The notes beneath the pieces were generated by a model. That model saw nothing but the letters and a program-made list of their open reading frames with translations. It ran no database searches and had not been told where the DNA came from. The translations under genes and the position numbers were made by a program. A stretch of 64,000 nt of DNA from Nicotiana tabacum (Eukaryota > Streptophyta > Magnoliopsida > Solanales > Solanaceae). Shown here piece by piece: positions 11,109 to 22,779 of the stretch; the stretch's first letter is position 1; each line of letters opens with the position of its first letter. The stretch is from NCBI RefSeq assembly GCF_000715075.1, contig NC_134095.1, forward strand, positions 13,706,222-13,770,221, written 5' to 3'.

Positions 11109-11390
11109 ATAAGAAGAGAGTTGCCTTACTTCTTTTGATACGGATAAAACTTCTTCGAAATAGCTATATCGTACCTCGATTATATGTCGAGATATGTTAT
11201 TTTTTTATCAGTATAAGTACCGAGTAATTTTGTACATTCGAACTAAAGACAATAAAAAATCACTTACCTTATTTTTACTTTTAGATTAAGTTTAGTCTAA
11301 CTCTTGAGTGTTTGACTACTATACCTTTGTCCTTAAAAACTTTGTATAATTAATTGAAATTTGTTTAAGTTGGATAGAATATGCACTTAA

Positions 11391-11693
11391 GGCCCCGTTT
11401 GGCCATGAGTTTTGCCAAAATAAATTTGGGATTTATTTTCAAAACTCATGTTTGCCCATAAATTTTGCCCACATTTTGGCAAAATCCCAAATTCCAAACC
11501 CCAAATCCCAAAATCACCTCAATTGCTGATTTTGGGCCAAAATCCTAAAACTTAGGAATTATATACATGTTTTTTCAAAATAAAGTTGGAAAATATATTT
11601 CGAAAACGTATGTCCAAACACATTTTCATCCTCAAACCAAACTTCACCCAAATCAAATTTTTCAAAACAAATTTGGAATTTATGGCCAAAAGC
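11391..11693. mobile_element. PIF/Harbinger-like MITE with TAA duplication
   Basis: The 303-bp element begins GGCCCCGTTTGGCCATGAG and ends TTTATGGCCAAAAGC, an imperfect terminal inverted repeat built on GTTTGGCCAT. TAA flanks both sides (11388-11390 and 11694-11696), fitting the TWA target of PIF/Harbinger elements. The body is rich in CAAAATCCCAAATT-like repeats and non-coding. A hAT-type origin is the main alternative. Confidence 0.65.
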
Positions 11694-11696
11694 TAA

Positions 11697-12329
11697 CTAA
11701 GTAATTGTTTATTCGAATGTCATGTTAGGCTAATAACTTCTGGAATGCTACTTTTTAAGACTATGATTGGTCAATATATAGAACGATGGAACAACTCAAC
11801 CACCAATGACCAATTTTTGGGACAAATTAAAGAGAAAACTAATTAATTAAACTACAGATAAGATGACCAACCTAAAGGAAGAAAAAAGAAAGAAAACTTA
11901 AACGCCTCCGCCACCGTCCAACACAATTAGATACATAGAGAAAAAAGCAAAGAATAGAAAGAACAGAACTTAAGGATTTGGTGTCCTAATTATTTATTTT
12001 TTTTTTTGGGTTTTGACAATTCATTTATATTGAATGTGAGCTACAAAATAGTGTACATATTCTATTTATAAGCATATTAAATATTTTGTTTGGCTAGCTC
12101 CATGGAGAAGCTCCAGTAGGTGAGTTGAAAACAGCAGGATTTATTGCTTCTAACTGATTATAACAATAATTTCAACTTTCAATTAAAAATCTTTGGCTCT
12201 ACGCCTTTGGCCATCTTTAGAAGATGCCAACAAACTTCAACGGTATTAGTATCCACTAAGCTGTACAGCTTGATATTGGCTCATGAATTCAAGCAAGAAT
12301 TAATTCACTTACATACATTAATATTCGTA
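11697..12329. other. Intergenic DNA, no gene seen
   Basis: The sequence is AT-rich with a poly-T run near 12000. The ORF at 12144-12338 has no recognised domain and overlaps the start of a SINE. Confidence 0.4.
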
Positions 12330-12540
12330 TTATCTTGATATTGTTATTTTATTGATTCTTTTTTTTATGATTTGTACTTTATTTTATTTTTTTCAATATT
12401 GCTGCGACTATGCTTTTCTTGAGCCAAGTGTCAATCAAAAATAATCTCTCTACATTCACAATGTAGGAGTAAGGTCTGCATACATAGTATCCTCCCAAAC
12501 TGTACTTGTGAGATTATACTGGGGTTGTTATTGTACACTG
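12330..12540 (+). mobile_element. Diverged TS-type SINE
   Basis: The body reads CTTGAGCCAAGTGTCAATC, then AGGAGTAAGGTCTGCATACA, then CTCCCAAACTGTACTTGTG, and ends ACTGGGGTTGTTATTGT. This order (GAGCC... box, GGTAAGGTCTGCGTACA-like box, TTG-rich tail) is that of the tobacco TS SINE family, and the same order occurs at 40493. Many substitutions show it is old, and its 5' tRNA-like head is not recognisable, so the left boundary is approximate. Confidence 0.6.
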
Positions 12541-13615
12541 ATATTAATGTACATAATTTTGACACAATACTAGTCAGTAATTTTAACTTGTTATAGCCGA
12601 CAATTTGAAATTTGCATGTTACTAGCTTCACTTTTAATGAATTATTACTTGTAATTATTTTTTGGGTAATCTAATAATGTACTTTCTGTGTATAGAAGTT
12701 AAACTCATTCGAGAATGTTATTGAATTGCTCCGTTCTGTACGAATTTTGAATTTAGCCAACATAAAATCTCTTAAGAAATGTAAAGCAGAAGATAACTGA
12801 TGGACAAAATCTACCAAAACAACAGTCATTTTAACCAAACTTCTAGTAGGTAAGTTTTTTCTTTTTTTGAATTGAGGAAGATTTACTACCCTAAAGTAAT
12901 TAACTTGAAATGGCCTGTTGATAGTTAGCTAATTAACAACCTGTTGTATGATTTAATCTAGGTTAGGTCAATTAATTAACTAGCACTAAACATATTTAAC
13001 TACCAAAAATAGACACACACATTAGACAAAAGAGCATGATTGGTAATGTAAGATATAAAGTGGGACCAAAAAGGAAGGATCGGTTTTTAGGTACTTGGTT
13101 AGTGTCCAAGTAACGGTAGGAATGGAGAAATCAAATGAACAAAAAGAGTTAGGTTTGAGAAAAGGAAAGATGGGGTGAGAAATGAGAATTGGGATCATTT
13201 CTGTCAGTTTTTTTTTTTCTTTACAATTTTACAAATTCTTTCTTGTGGATGAAGATGTCGGAGAATAGAGACAGGCAATTTCTTGTAAGTGGGAATGGAG
13301 ATGGAACATTGCTTTACTTCCAGTCCACCTCTACTATAACAAGAAAAAGCCATAAACAACAAAAAAAGAAAGTAGAAGAAAAGTGAAAGGAGGATATATT
13401 GAACATGGGACCTAATATGAAAGGCAACTTCAACCATTTTGGTCTAAATTATTAGTCATATTTCATCCAATCTCCAAAATTTGATGGCTGATAAGATGGG
13501 AGAAACTCGGAACTACGAGTGAAGTTAAAGTCCTTTGATTATTAAGGGAATCATATAGTATTAAATAGGGAAGGATCCTTACAAATTTCAAAAAATAATG
13601 TACCACTATTTCTAT
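12541..13615. other. Intergenic DNA, no gene seen
   Basis: There is no conserved ORF on either strand. Purine-rich stretches lie at 13040-13180 and 13330-13400. The overlapping small ORFs at 13189-13437 are low-complexity. Confidence 0.4.
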
Positions 13616-13634
13616 AACATAAATAATTGAGAGT

Positions 13635-13826
13635 AAAAAGACAGTCTAGTGCACAAAGTATTCTGTGTTCACGCAAGGTTTCAGGAAGGGCCGCTCCTCG
13701 GCTCAAGGGAGTGTGACGTAGGCAGCCTACTCTGATACAAGCACCAATGGCTGATTCCACGGCTTGAACCCATGACCTATCGATCATACAGAGACAACTT
13801 TATCGTTGCTCCAAAGCTCCCCTTCC
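13635..13826 (-). mobile_element. Full-length Au-type SINE with 19-bp TSD
   Basis: Read on the minus strand it starts GGAAGGGGAGCTTTGGAGCA, has a tRNA-like B box (GGGTTCAAGCCGTGG), then GTAGGCTGCCTACGTCACAC and GCGGCCCTTCCTG, and ends GTGCACTAGACTGTCTTTTT. This is the layout of the plant Au SINE family. It is bounded by AACATAAATAATTGAGAGT (13616-13634) and AACATAAAGAATTGAGAGT (13827-13845), a 19-bp duplication with one mismatch, which marks a retrotransposition event. Confidence 0.88.
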
Positions 13827-13845
13827 AACATAAAGAATTGAGAGT

Positions 13846-15469
13846 GTGTTTCTTTCTTTTTTTCCCTTGACTTTTGTATATGGCGGTTTGTCTCTTTTTC
13901 GTTTTTTTTTTTTTTTGGATTTTTTTTGACCAGAGTATTAAGCCAGGGTGCTACGACATCAGTATTTTTAATTTGTTTTACTGAAAAAATAAAAGACAAG
14001 AGATATGCATTTGTTTGGTCATATTAATTTTCATCTATAGTACGTAAGATGTGGGATAGTAATTAAGGTGTGAGGTACTGGCACTGTGAAAACCAAATAC
14101 CGACAATTGGCAAGGAAGTTTTGCCAAATGATCACTGAAAGCTTCAGTTTAATTCAATATAGGGTTAGATGTCAATATCATGCATTTATCCATTAATCAG
14201 GTACTTAGAACTTGGTTAGTAAATGCTAATTAGGTCTAGAAAAGTCCTTTTAACTTTTAACCACGTTATGTGGACCATTAAACAGCCGCATTTTTAAAAA
14301 CAGCTAACATGTTAATCTTGTCAATGAAAATGCCTTGCATGGACCATCCTAATTAAGTTGTTTAAATAGGTAAGGGAGTCTTATGAAACTTTTTTTATAT
14401 GATTATTCAATGTTCATAGATTCTTTACTCAAACGAGCTTGGTTACATCTTAGAGTAATCAGTTAAATACTCATTCAATTTCACTATTTTTGTTAGGTTT
14501 TGAGAAGTTAAGGAGTAGTATAGATTTGGTTGAAGTAGTTAAAAAAATAAGGAAAAATGACTTTGTATAGCGCTCTTAAAATAAAAGTCAAAAAAATACA
14601 TATTTATATATATATAACACACTTTTCGATTATGGAATGTAAATAGTTTCTGGGTTGGGGTAGAAGTAAAAAAAAACTTAAAATGAAAGGGAACATACTT
14701 GGCACTTTAAAGCCATGCTAATTTCTATTTCAGATGACATTAGTAGTCTTGTGTTCAATATGATATTTTTGTTTTCCTTTTAATTTAGTGATGTGAACCG
14801 CTAATTTATCTACAAAAATTACAAATTAACTATATTCTTTGCCATGGAATATGATGTAACGTTTGCGACACTCACTGAGAATGTTTCAATTCTTGTTTAA
14901 CTTAGAAGATATCATGTCTAATAAAATGAAAAATCTAAAAGAAAATAAAATAATACAAATTACATTACAAACAAAATAAGTGATGCAGGATTCTAGGGCA
15001 GGTGCTAGGAAGGGAACACAACGCTACCAAGAAAAAAGAAAGAAGGAGAAGAAGCCAATAATACGTACGGTAGAGGAGATCCAATTAAAAATGAATTGTC
15101 AGACATACTTGGAAAATTTAATTAATGTCGAATAATGTGCCACTGCGCCATTGTCAAAGAGGTGAGCTCGTTTTCGTAGGATTGTACATTTGTACTGCGT
15201 CTTGTTCACACTAGACATACAACACTTGTTGCCGCAGCCCATGCATGGTTCCATAATTTTGTATCGTAGTTAGGGCGACGAGTATTTTTCTTCTTATTAT
15301 TATAATACTAGTTTTAGTATGGGTGACTTATGTTTATTTCGATTAATAAATGAGTACCTAGTTTACAGTATTGGGCTGAAGTTATCCCAAAAACAATAAA
15401 ATCGCAACCACAACAACGTTTCGGATTATCAAATTCAAAGAAGACAGTTGGGTTGGGTTTGCTTAACAA
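13846..15469. other. Intergenic DNA, no gene seen
   Basis: The DNA is AT-rich with a poly-T run near 13900. No conserved ORF, RNA gene or intact transposon end was found. Confidence 0.4.
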
Positions 15470-15910
15470 CTTGTTTGGATGGTTATTATGTATCGTTTTA
15501 TAATGTATTGTATCGTATTTTATTATATTGTATTATATTATATCGTTATGATGTATACAATATTTGGATATACTGTATTGTTTGTCGTCGTTTCATGATG
15601 TTATGCACTAACAATATGAAGAATAAACTTGAAATATTATAAAGAAAAAATAAGATACAAGGTAATTATTATATAAAAAGGTAGGGTAAAAGATAAAATA
15701 GGATTATTTAATAATGAGGAAGGGCAACATGAGAGGGGGGAAAGGTAACAACGCGATCACACCAAATTGATCGTTCCATAAGACTTTTTGTCGTTATGTA
15801 ACGACAGTTTAACGATACGATATAATAAAATTTAAGTCACAATCAAAATAAACATTATATTTAAAGTAACAATACGATGCAATACAATAGGTAACAATCA
15901 TCCAAACAAG
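15470..15910. mobile_element. MITE with CTTGTTTGGATGG terminal inverted repeats
   Basis: The left end CTTGTTTGGATGGTTATTAT and the reversed right end CTTGTTTGGATGATTGTTAC form a clear terminal inverted repeat that continues into ATTGTATCGTA-rich subterminal sequence on both sides. The 441-bp interior has no coding potential. The flanking bases do not give an unambiguous target duplication, so the superfamily is not assigned. Confidence 0.7.
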
Positions 15911-16685
15911 CTAAAAGACACTACTACAAGATAACTTTAGATTAGATACTTACTCTTTAAGATATATTGTCTATGTCACATTATTTGAGTACAGGCCTTT
16001 TCGAACCTTATATTAATACAAATACTTTGTTTACCATGTTATCCGTAGACACTTACGATAATTCTCAAAAAGTTTCACACAATTGAGAATATTCTTGCAT
16101 ACCTTATGTGTATCTTTTTTGTTCTTATCAATTTCTAATTTATAGGATCTTGTTCGCACATACAAATATTAATTGAGCTTCTTTTTCTTATATATCAACT
16201 TTCCTAGTAAGATTCTTGTTAAAACACGTAATATATTACTAAGAAACTAACAAATCTGAGGTGAATAAAGTGCAGGCTAATGGTTATGTGTAAAGTTTTA
16301 ACTGGGCGTAGGTTTCGTGTAAAGTTCTAATTCGATCAAAACTCATTTTTCTCCTTTATCTCTGTTCATGAAATCACAGGTCACCTTATCCCCCAAAATA
16401 AACAATAAAAAAACAGATGAAACTAAGGGGACCAATTACAATTTAAGAGGAGCCTTAGCTTTGCCTGAGGAGTCTGACTTATAAGTGGAAAGTGGGTTCC
16501 AGCTTATTACAGTATAAGGCTAAATTTGCCATGTGAGGTAGGAGACCACCAGCTCACTATGTCTGGGTCTCTCTCTCACCTTTTCTCTTTGTTACTCCTC
16601 TTCATCCTTCCTCTTATTCTTTGTTACGGGCTCGTTAGTGAATTCAGAAAAAATAATAAAATTATTTTATAATATATCTAATTTA

Positions 16686-16734
<49 letters not shown>

Positions 16735-17973
16735 CATGTAAAAAATAATAGATTAAGTTAAATTCGTAAAAATCGCGTAAACAAAAAGAAAAAGAAAACA
16801 CAAAAACAAATGTCACTTTCCAAAGGCCTTTGTCTTTCTTCATCACGGGACTTCCTTCAAGTCTCTTCTATCCTTTTGGTAGACTCCAAAAACGCTTACC
16901 GAAATCGTAGAATTGATTAAAACAATTCAAAGACATGTGTTTAGCTATCCTGAATTGATATCCAAGACATTTTCCCTTTCTCTCCCTTTTTTCTTGCTTT
17001 TCTCTCTAAGTATGTTTTGATTTAGTGAAATGAAAGTGACACAAAAAAGACATTAAACGCAATGACAATTACACCCCCATCACCTTAAAAAATCTCACTT
17101 TTATGTTTTGGTTTTATAAACGTATTGATTACAACACCATGTGCATTATATCTCCAACAGATAATGACCTATCACTATAAAGTCTAAAAATAAATCTACT
17201 ACGTGTACCCCTAATTATTATGGTGAACATAGTAGCAGCATCTGTAGAAGCATTTGCTCTAACGTCCCTTTGACGGGGAAAATTCTAACATAGCTGAAAA
17301 TAATACTGAGTATACTGTGAGTAATTTTTTTTGATATTCTTTTTTGTATTAATTATACAGTGCTCTTCTTTGTTTGCTTGTATTTTGAATTTCTGGAACC
17401 TCTTTCTACCACCATTGGAGCAGTATTAGTTGGGTGGTAGCAGTTCAATTCAATGGCTATTAACAGAATGAGTCCAATCTTCTATTTCTAGTTTATTATA
17501 ATATTACTAAGCAAGTGCAACTGACCCTTCCCCTCTCTCTCGTCCCTACAAAAAATATGTATTCCTACTAAACAACAAGCAAATGACTTTTCATCCAGTT
17601 CAACCTGCGCCTAAAGTCAAATTAAGCTTGTAGTTTAATGAACAATTTGCATTTAAACTACTACTATGAGTTAAATGTTCGTAGGTTGACGATATAACTT
17701 TTTAGACCATTCGATTAAGTACTTGAAATAATAGGTATCTATCTATAGTTAGTAATTAGCCTAAATTGATAAGTTAGAAAATAAAACAAATAATCAGCTG
17801 CAACTAGTTAAAGTAAAATGAGGACGTAAAATTTCATTAGACTATTGGTATATATAAGGTTCTATTATATCCTTTAAACTATTACGGCATAGTTTTTATT
17901 TCACAAAGCTTTATTTTCTTCCACATTTCATAGATTACATTGAGCACCAATTTGAACTTTATTTCTAAACCTC
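15911..17973. other. Intergenic DNA, no gene seen
   Basis: No conserved ORF is visible. The region holds an (AT)n microsatellite (16690-16731) and pyrimidine-rich stretches near 16560-16620 and 16970-17010. It is the original left flank of the Tat element that inserted at 17979. Confidence 0.4.
16690..16731. repeat. (AT)n microsatellite
   Basis: An uninterrupted run of alternating A and T, 42 bases long, followed by AATACATG. It is the longest simple dinucleotide run in the window. Confidence 0.95.
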
Positions 17974-17978
17974 ACATG

Positions 17979-18453
17979 TGTATAGGTTCAAATATGGACG
18001 ACCACGGCTACTGACCAATACGACAAAAGATAAAATCTTTATAATACGACGTGTTGTGGAAGACGGTGACGACCAACAAGCGAATAGAGGACGCAGGACT
18101 TTCGCAGTAATGTAGGTCTAACAGGAGGCTTAAGGAATATACTTCGAATATTCCCTATGATATGTTTCCTAGAGTTCAGAAGGGGGTTGTCCCTTATATA
18201 TAGTGAGGAAAAAAAACCTTGTAAGGGGAAGAAACTTTCGACTAAGAGCATCCATTCCAGTATTTATTCTACATTCTTGGTGATATTTCTTTTACGATTA
18301 ATCATTCAGTTCTACGAGATCAATAAATATTATTTACCTTGTTCATCCCTTATGTTCCTCATTCTAGAGTTTATTATACTTGGTTGAGATTTACCCTTTT
18401 ATCTTCTTTAATTGATTTAATCAAAAAGGTTTCAAAATCTTTTGGGTCAAACA
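17979..18453 (+). mobile_element. 5' LTR of the Tat element
   Basis: 475 bp from TGTATAGGTTC to GGGTCAAACA. A TATATATA box lies at 18195-18202 and a possible polyadenylation hexamer (AATAAA) at about 18322. It aligns along its length with 33839-34309; a GGTT insertion near 18383 accounts for the length difference. The PBS follows three bases downstream. Confidence 0.93.
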
Positions 18454-18456
18454 ATT

Positions 18457-18474
18457 TGGCGTCGTCCGTGGGGA
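18457..18474 (+). promoter_or_regulatory. Primer-binding site of the Tat element
   Basis: TGGCGTCGTCCGTGGGGA lies three bases after the 5' LTR. It resembles the TGGCGCCGTTGNCGGGGA type of PBS used by Athila/Tat elements, which is thought to pair with the 3' end of tRNA-Asp or tRNA-Arg. Several mismatches suggest decay or a variant primer. Confidence 0.7.
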
Positions 18475-18552
18475 TTTCTTTAGCTAAGATTATAGTTTCA
18501 TCTAGACTCCTGAAAGGGATAATCACTTCTTCCGAGCTTGGTACAACCAACA

Positions 18553-20053
18553 ATGGCAGGGAAAGGTGATGCAAGGCAAAAAGCCATAGTAGGTGTCACA
18601 GCCAACCTCCTAGACACCATCAAGGAATATGGCAGAGAGGATCACGAAAATGAAACACCAAACATCACACCCAGGTCTTACACTTCACCTCCCCCGCATG
18701 AAAGCGTGACTGCTTCATGCGAAAGGGAAGCCTTCACATCTGCAACAGGGGAGGCACCACCGGTAGTAAGAAGACTGTTGAAAGAATGGATAAAAAATGC
18801 TTTGAACACCATTCTTGATAAACCCACCCAAAGGGATGATAAGAATGTGGCACATGCAGATGTCACGATAAACGAGGGTGAACAAGACGCCCCCCGTACA
18901 GGTAACACTTATGTTGCTAATAACGTAGACAATGATACGCTTGCAGCCGTTTTCAAGAAAATGGAGGAGATGGAAAATGAGAATAAGGCAAATGAAAGAA
19001 CACCAAGAGAGAGTTGACCAAATACCAAGCGCTCCAAAGTTGCTGCCAAAACGCGATGTTGGTCGATTCATCGAGCAACCATACAGTGAAAAAGTGGCCT
19101 CCTATACCATTCCAAAGACCTTCAAGATGCCGCCCTACTTAAAGATATATGATGGTACTACCAATCCAGAAGACCACATCATCCACTACGTTGCAACCGT
19201 AAAAGGCAACGATCTCTCAAAAGAAGAGGTACCATCGGTGCTGTTGAAAAAGTTCGGCGAAACCTTAACAGGAGGAGCCTTGACATGGTACTCTCAACTA
19301 CCAACACGCTCGATAGCAACATTTGAGGAAATGGCAGACAAATTCATCACCGCCTATGTAGGAGCCAAAAAGGCAGAGGCTAGGGTAAAGGATATATTTG
19401 CCATAAGACAGATGCACGGCGAGAGGATCAGGGACTTCTTAGCTCGGTTCAATAGGGTGATAATGAGCTTGCCAAATGTGACAGAGAGAATGGCAGTAGC
19501 GGCCTTCCAGAATGGACTAAACAGAAACGGTTCGAGAGCGACCAGAAAATTGCTAAGCAGGCTCATGAAATACCCTCCAACTACTTGGGAAGAAATCCAT
19601 AACGCCTACTGTGCCAAGGTACGAGCCGATGAGGATGATATAAACAGCCCGACCCAACGGTTGATGTCACTCCAAATTGAAGCAAAGAAAGATCATCGCA
19701 ATGAGGGTCAAAGAGATCAGTTGGGGCCCCGCTCTGGTCAGGAAAGGCATCAACCCTACGTCAGAACGTCTGCCCCGCCTCTACCATGGTGCAGGGATGC
19801 TCCTCCTTGACATACGGCACTATATCGACATGAGAAAGGTATGCCTCCACTCCTATCCGCTCATAATTTTTGTGTTTCTCCTTCAAAAATAGTGTACGCC
19901 CTAGAGAAACTCGGTCCAAAGGTGCAATGGCCGCAAAAGATGAGGTCAGACCCCATCACTCGGAAGTCAAGTGCTTTCTGCAAATTTCACCAAGAAAGGG
20001 GTCACAAGACCGAAGATTGCAGAGGCTACGACAGGAAGCAGTACGAATGCTAA
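18553..20053 (+). pseudogene. gag: gag of the Tat element, frameshifted
   Basis: The capsid-nucleocapsid polyprotein starts at ATG 18553 (MAGKGDARQKAIV). The reading frame shifts by one near 18995; the main part then runs to a stop at 19808 and carries the retrotransposon gag region (FKMPPYLKIYDGTTNPEDHI, GGALTWYSQLP, FADKF-like FITAY, RDFLARFNR). After a further break the frame at 19890-20053 holds a zinc knuckle of the form C-x2-H-x4-H-x4-C (CKFHQERGHKTEDC). At least two frameshifts and an added stop make it non-functional. The following LNQGHLKELL stretch is in yet another frame. Confidence 0.85.
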
Positions 20054-20240
20054 ACCAGGGTCACCTGAAGGAGCTGCTGAGCGATCGAGGATGGACTAAC
20101 TTCGCCCGCGGATGTGAACAACCCCAAGGACCTCCAAAATCGCCTTCTCCCGCTCGCACCATACAGATGATCAGCTGCGGGGCGACGGCGCAGCGATCAA
20201 TCATGTCAAGTTCACCACCACACACAAACTCAAATGATCA

Positions 20241-20780
20241 ATCATTCATGAACAGTATGATGACATCGAAGGCAGTATCATCTTTGATAAGTCAGATGCC
20301 GACGGTTTGTCTTTCCCTCACTATGATGCTCTTGTTATCACTTTACGTATTGTAGATACTGATGTAAAAAGAATAACGGTAGATGACGGGAGCGGCGCAT
20401 GTATTATTCATCCTTGAGTCCTCGTGCGGATGAGACTCGAAGATAAAATAATACTGCATTGTATAACGCCAACAGGTTTTAATAATGCAGTTGAATGTAC
20501 TTCTAGAGAGATAGTGCTACCTGTCCTAGCCGGAGGAGTCACCCTAGAAATGACATTTCACATCATGAACCAGGAAAAAGCTTACAACGCCGTCATAGGA
20601 TGCCCGTGGATACACGGCATGCGAGCGGTCCCTTCCAGTCTCTATCAAGTGATCAAGTTTCCTACCCCATGGGGGATATTCAGCATTCTAGGAGAGCAAC
20701 ACATCGCACAAGAATGCTATCACATCGCCCAAGATTGCGCACACACCCAACAACTCAAAGGAGCAAATGCGGAAGCATAA
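20241..20780 (+). pseudogene. pol: Protease domain of the Tat pol
   Basis: The frame from about 20241 reads HYDALVITLRIVDTDVKRI and then VDDGSGACIIHP, which holds the aspartic protease active-site loop (DDGS in place of the more usual DTGS/DSGS). A TGA stop follows at 20417. The rest of the domain is in the next frame (20424-20780) with AYNAVIGCPWIHGMRAVPS, the flap-to-C-terminal motif (usually IGRPWLH). The break makes it inactive in this copy. Confidence 0.75.
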
Positions 20781-20961
20781 CAATCAGCAATGTCGGGAGC
20801 CAAACTTAATGCGCGGACAAACATTATCAAGGACCCCGATATTGTGGAAACATCCGAATCAACGATAGAAAATCTTGATCCCGTCTTGCTAGACGGCAAC
20901 GACAGCACAAAAAGGCTTATATCGGGCACAACCTCTCGGAACCAGGTAATTTCATAAGTTC

Positions 20962-22365
20962 TTGACTGACCATGCCGATCTGTTTGCCTTCTCCCATGCA
21001 GATATGCCAGGCATCCCAAAAAATATCGCCACCCACAAGTTAAACGTCGACCCCCTATATCCGTCAGTGCGGCAAATGAGAAGAAAGTTCAACTCCGCAA
21101 TCAACGAAGCCGTCAGCGAAGAGGTCGATAAGCTACTCGCAAATAGCTCCGTTCGGGAATCGAAATATCCTCAATGGGTCACCAATATGGTCATGGTGAA
21201 AAAGAAAAATGAAAAATGGCGAATGTGTGTAGATTTCACGGACTTAAACAAGGCATGTCCGAAAGATTCTTTTCCATTACCACACATTGACCAGCTCATC
21301 GACGCAACAGCAGGACACAAGTTGCTAAGCTCTTAGATGCTTATTCGAGTTACAATCAGATCCTCATGGAAGAAGAAGAGCAGGAGAAAACCACTTTGAT
21401 CACTCACCAGGGAACGTACTAATATAAAGTGATGCCATTCGGACTAAAGAATGCGGGGGCGACATATCAGAGATTGGTCACCAAAATGTTCAAAAACCAA
21501 CTTGGTAAAACAATGGAAGTCTATATCGACGATAAGCTGGTTAAGTCGAAAAGGAGAGAAGATCATATCGGTCATCTGAAGGAAGCTTTCGACATATTGA
21601 GACGATACGACATGAAACTAAACCCCAAAAAATGTGCCTTTTGTGTAAGCTCAAGAAAGTTCCTCGGTTTCCTAGTGTCACAAAGAGGCATCGAGTTCAA
21701 CCCGAAATAGATTAAGGCCATCGAAGGAATACCCGAAACACTGACCAGCAAAAAGTAGGTACAAAAATTGATGGGACGGATAGCAGCCCTGTCGAGGTTC
21801 ATCTCACAGTCATCGGATAGGTGCCATAAATTCTTTTATGTATTAAGGAAGGACAACGAGCTCCAGTGGAATGCAAAGTGCGTCGACGCCCTGAGGAAAC
21901 TGAAAGCGTACTTGTCTTCGCCACCCTTACTCGCCAAAGCAGACCCAGGAAAGAGCCTCCTAGTCTACCTAGCCATATCCGAAGTCGCGGTAAGTGCAGT
22001 TCTAGTTTGGAAAACCAAGGTACGCAATCTCCAATTTACTATATCAGCAAAACCCTAATTGACGCTGAAACAAGTTACCCCCACCTTGAAAAACTGGTTC
22101 TAGCGTTAGTCGTAGCTTCACAAAAGCTTAGACCATATTTTCAGTGCCACCCCATAAAGGTGGTGACAACCTTTCCTCTCAAGAGTATCCTACACAAACC
22201 CGAATTATCGGGTCAGCTGGCCAAATAGGCCATAGAACTGAGCGAGCACGATATAACATACCAACCGCGAACCGCAATAAAGTCACAAGTGCCACCGACT
22301 TTGTCGCCGATTTCAACGCAGAGATACTGCCCGAAGTCGAGCAAGAAGCGCTCCGCACTTCATCT
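20962..22365 (+). pseudogene. pol: Reverse transcriptase and RNase H of the Tat pol
   Basis: Reverse transcriptase motifs occur in order: WRMCVDFTDLNKACPKDSFP, then after a frameshift near 21333 a second block with MPFGLKNAGATYQR, YIDDKLVKS (active-site YxDD), and FLGFLVSQRGIEFNP. Stops occur at 21421 and 21708. The connection and RNase H region follows (LSRFISQSSDRCHKFFYVL, LLVYLAISEVAVSAVL) with a frameshift near 22000 and a TAG at 22226. These are standard Ty3-gypsy pol parts. The order and spacing are normal; only point damage separates this from a working domain set. Confidence 0.88.
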
Positions 22366-22372
22366 TAGCAAT

Positions 22373-22779
22373 CCGAGCACTGGGTCCTCTATACCGACGC
22401 CACATCCAACGCGTCGGGATCGGGACTGGGACTCGTACTCGAAGTCCCAACGGGAGAAGTAATTCGTCAGTCTATACGATGTCCTGAAATGACTAATAAT
22501 GAGGCCGAGTATGAGGCTGTAATTGCAGGATTAAAATTGGACCTCAAGTATGGTGCTCGGCGGGTCATCCTCCACTGCGACTCTCAACTTGTTGTGAACC
22601 AAGTCATTGGGACTTTCCAAATTAAGGAACAAAGGTTGTAGAAATACCAGACCGAAATCCACAAACTGTTGCCGGAATTCGACGAATGTCGATTCGACCA
22701 AATACCCTGAGCACAAAACATCGAAGCAAATGGTCTCGCCAAGCTGGCAGCAGCAACTAAAAACATCACCAAGGAGAAC
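22373..22779 (+). pseudogene. pol: Second (archaeal-type) RNase H domain of the Tat pol
   Basis: After the normal RNase H, a second RNase H-like domain reads LYTDATSNASGSGLGLVL, then NNEAEYEAVIAGLKL and VILHCDSQLVVNQVIG, giving the D, E and D residues expected of the catalytic set. A second RNase H placed before the integrase is a hallmark of Tat (including Ogre) elements. In-frame stops occur at 22639 (TAG, probably from CAG) and 22708 (TGA, probably from CGA). Confidence 0.8.

Noticed and set aside
13551..13787. 78-codon minus-strand ORF
   Set aside because: It is translation through an Au SINE on its own strand and has no independent support.
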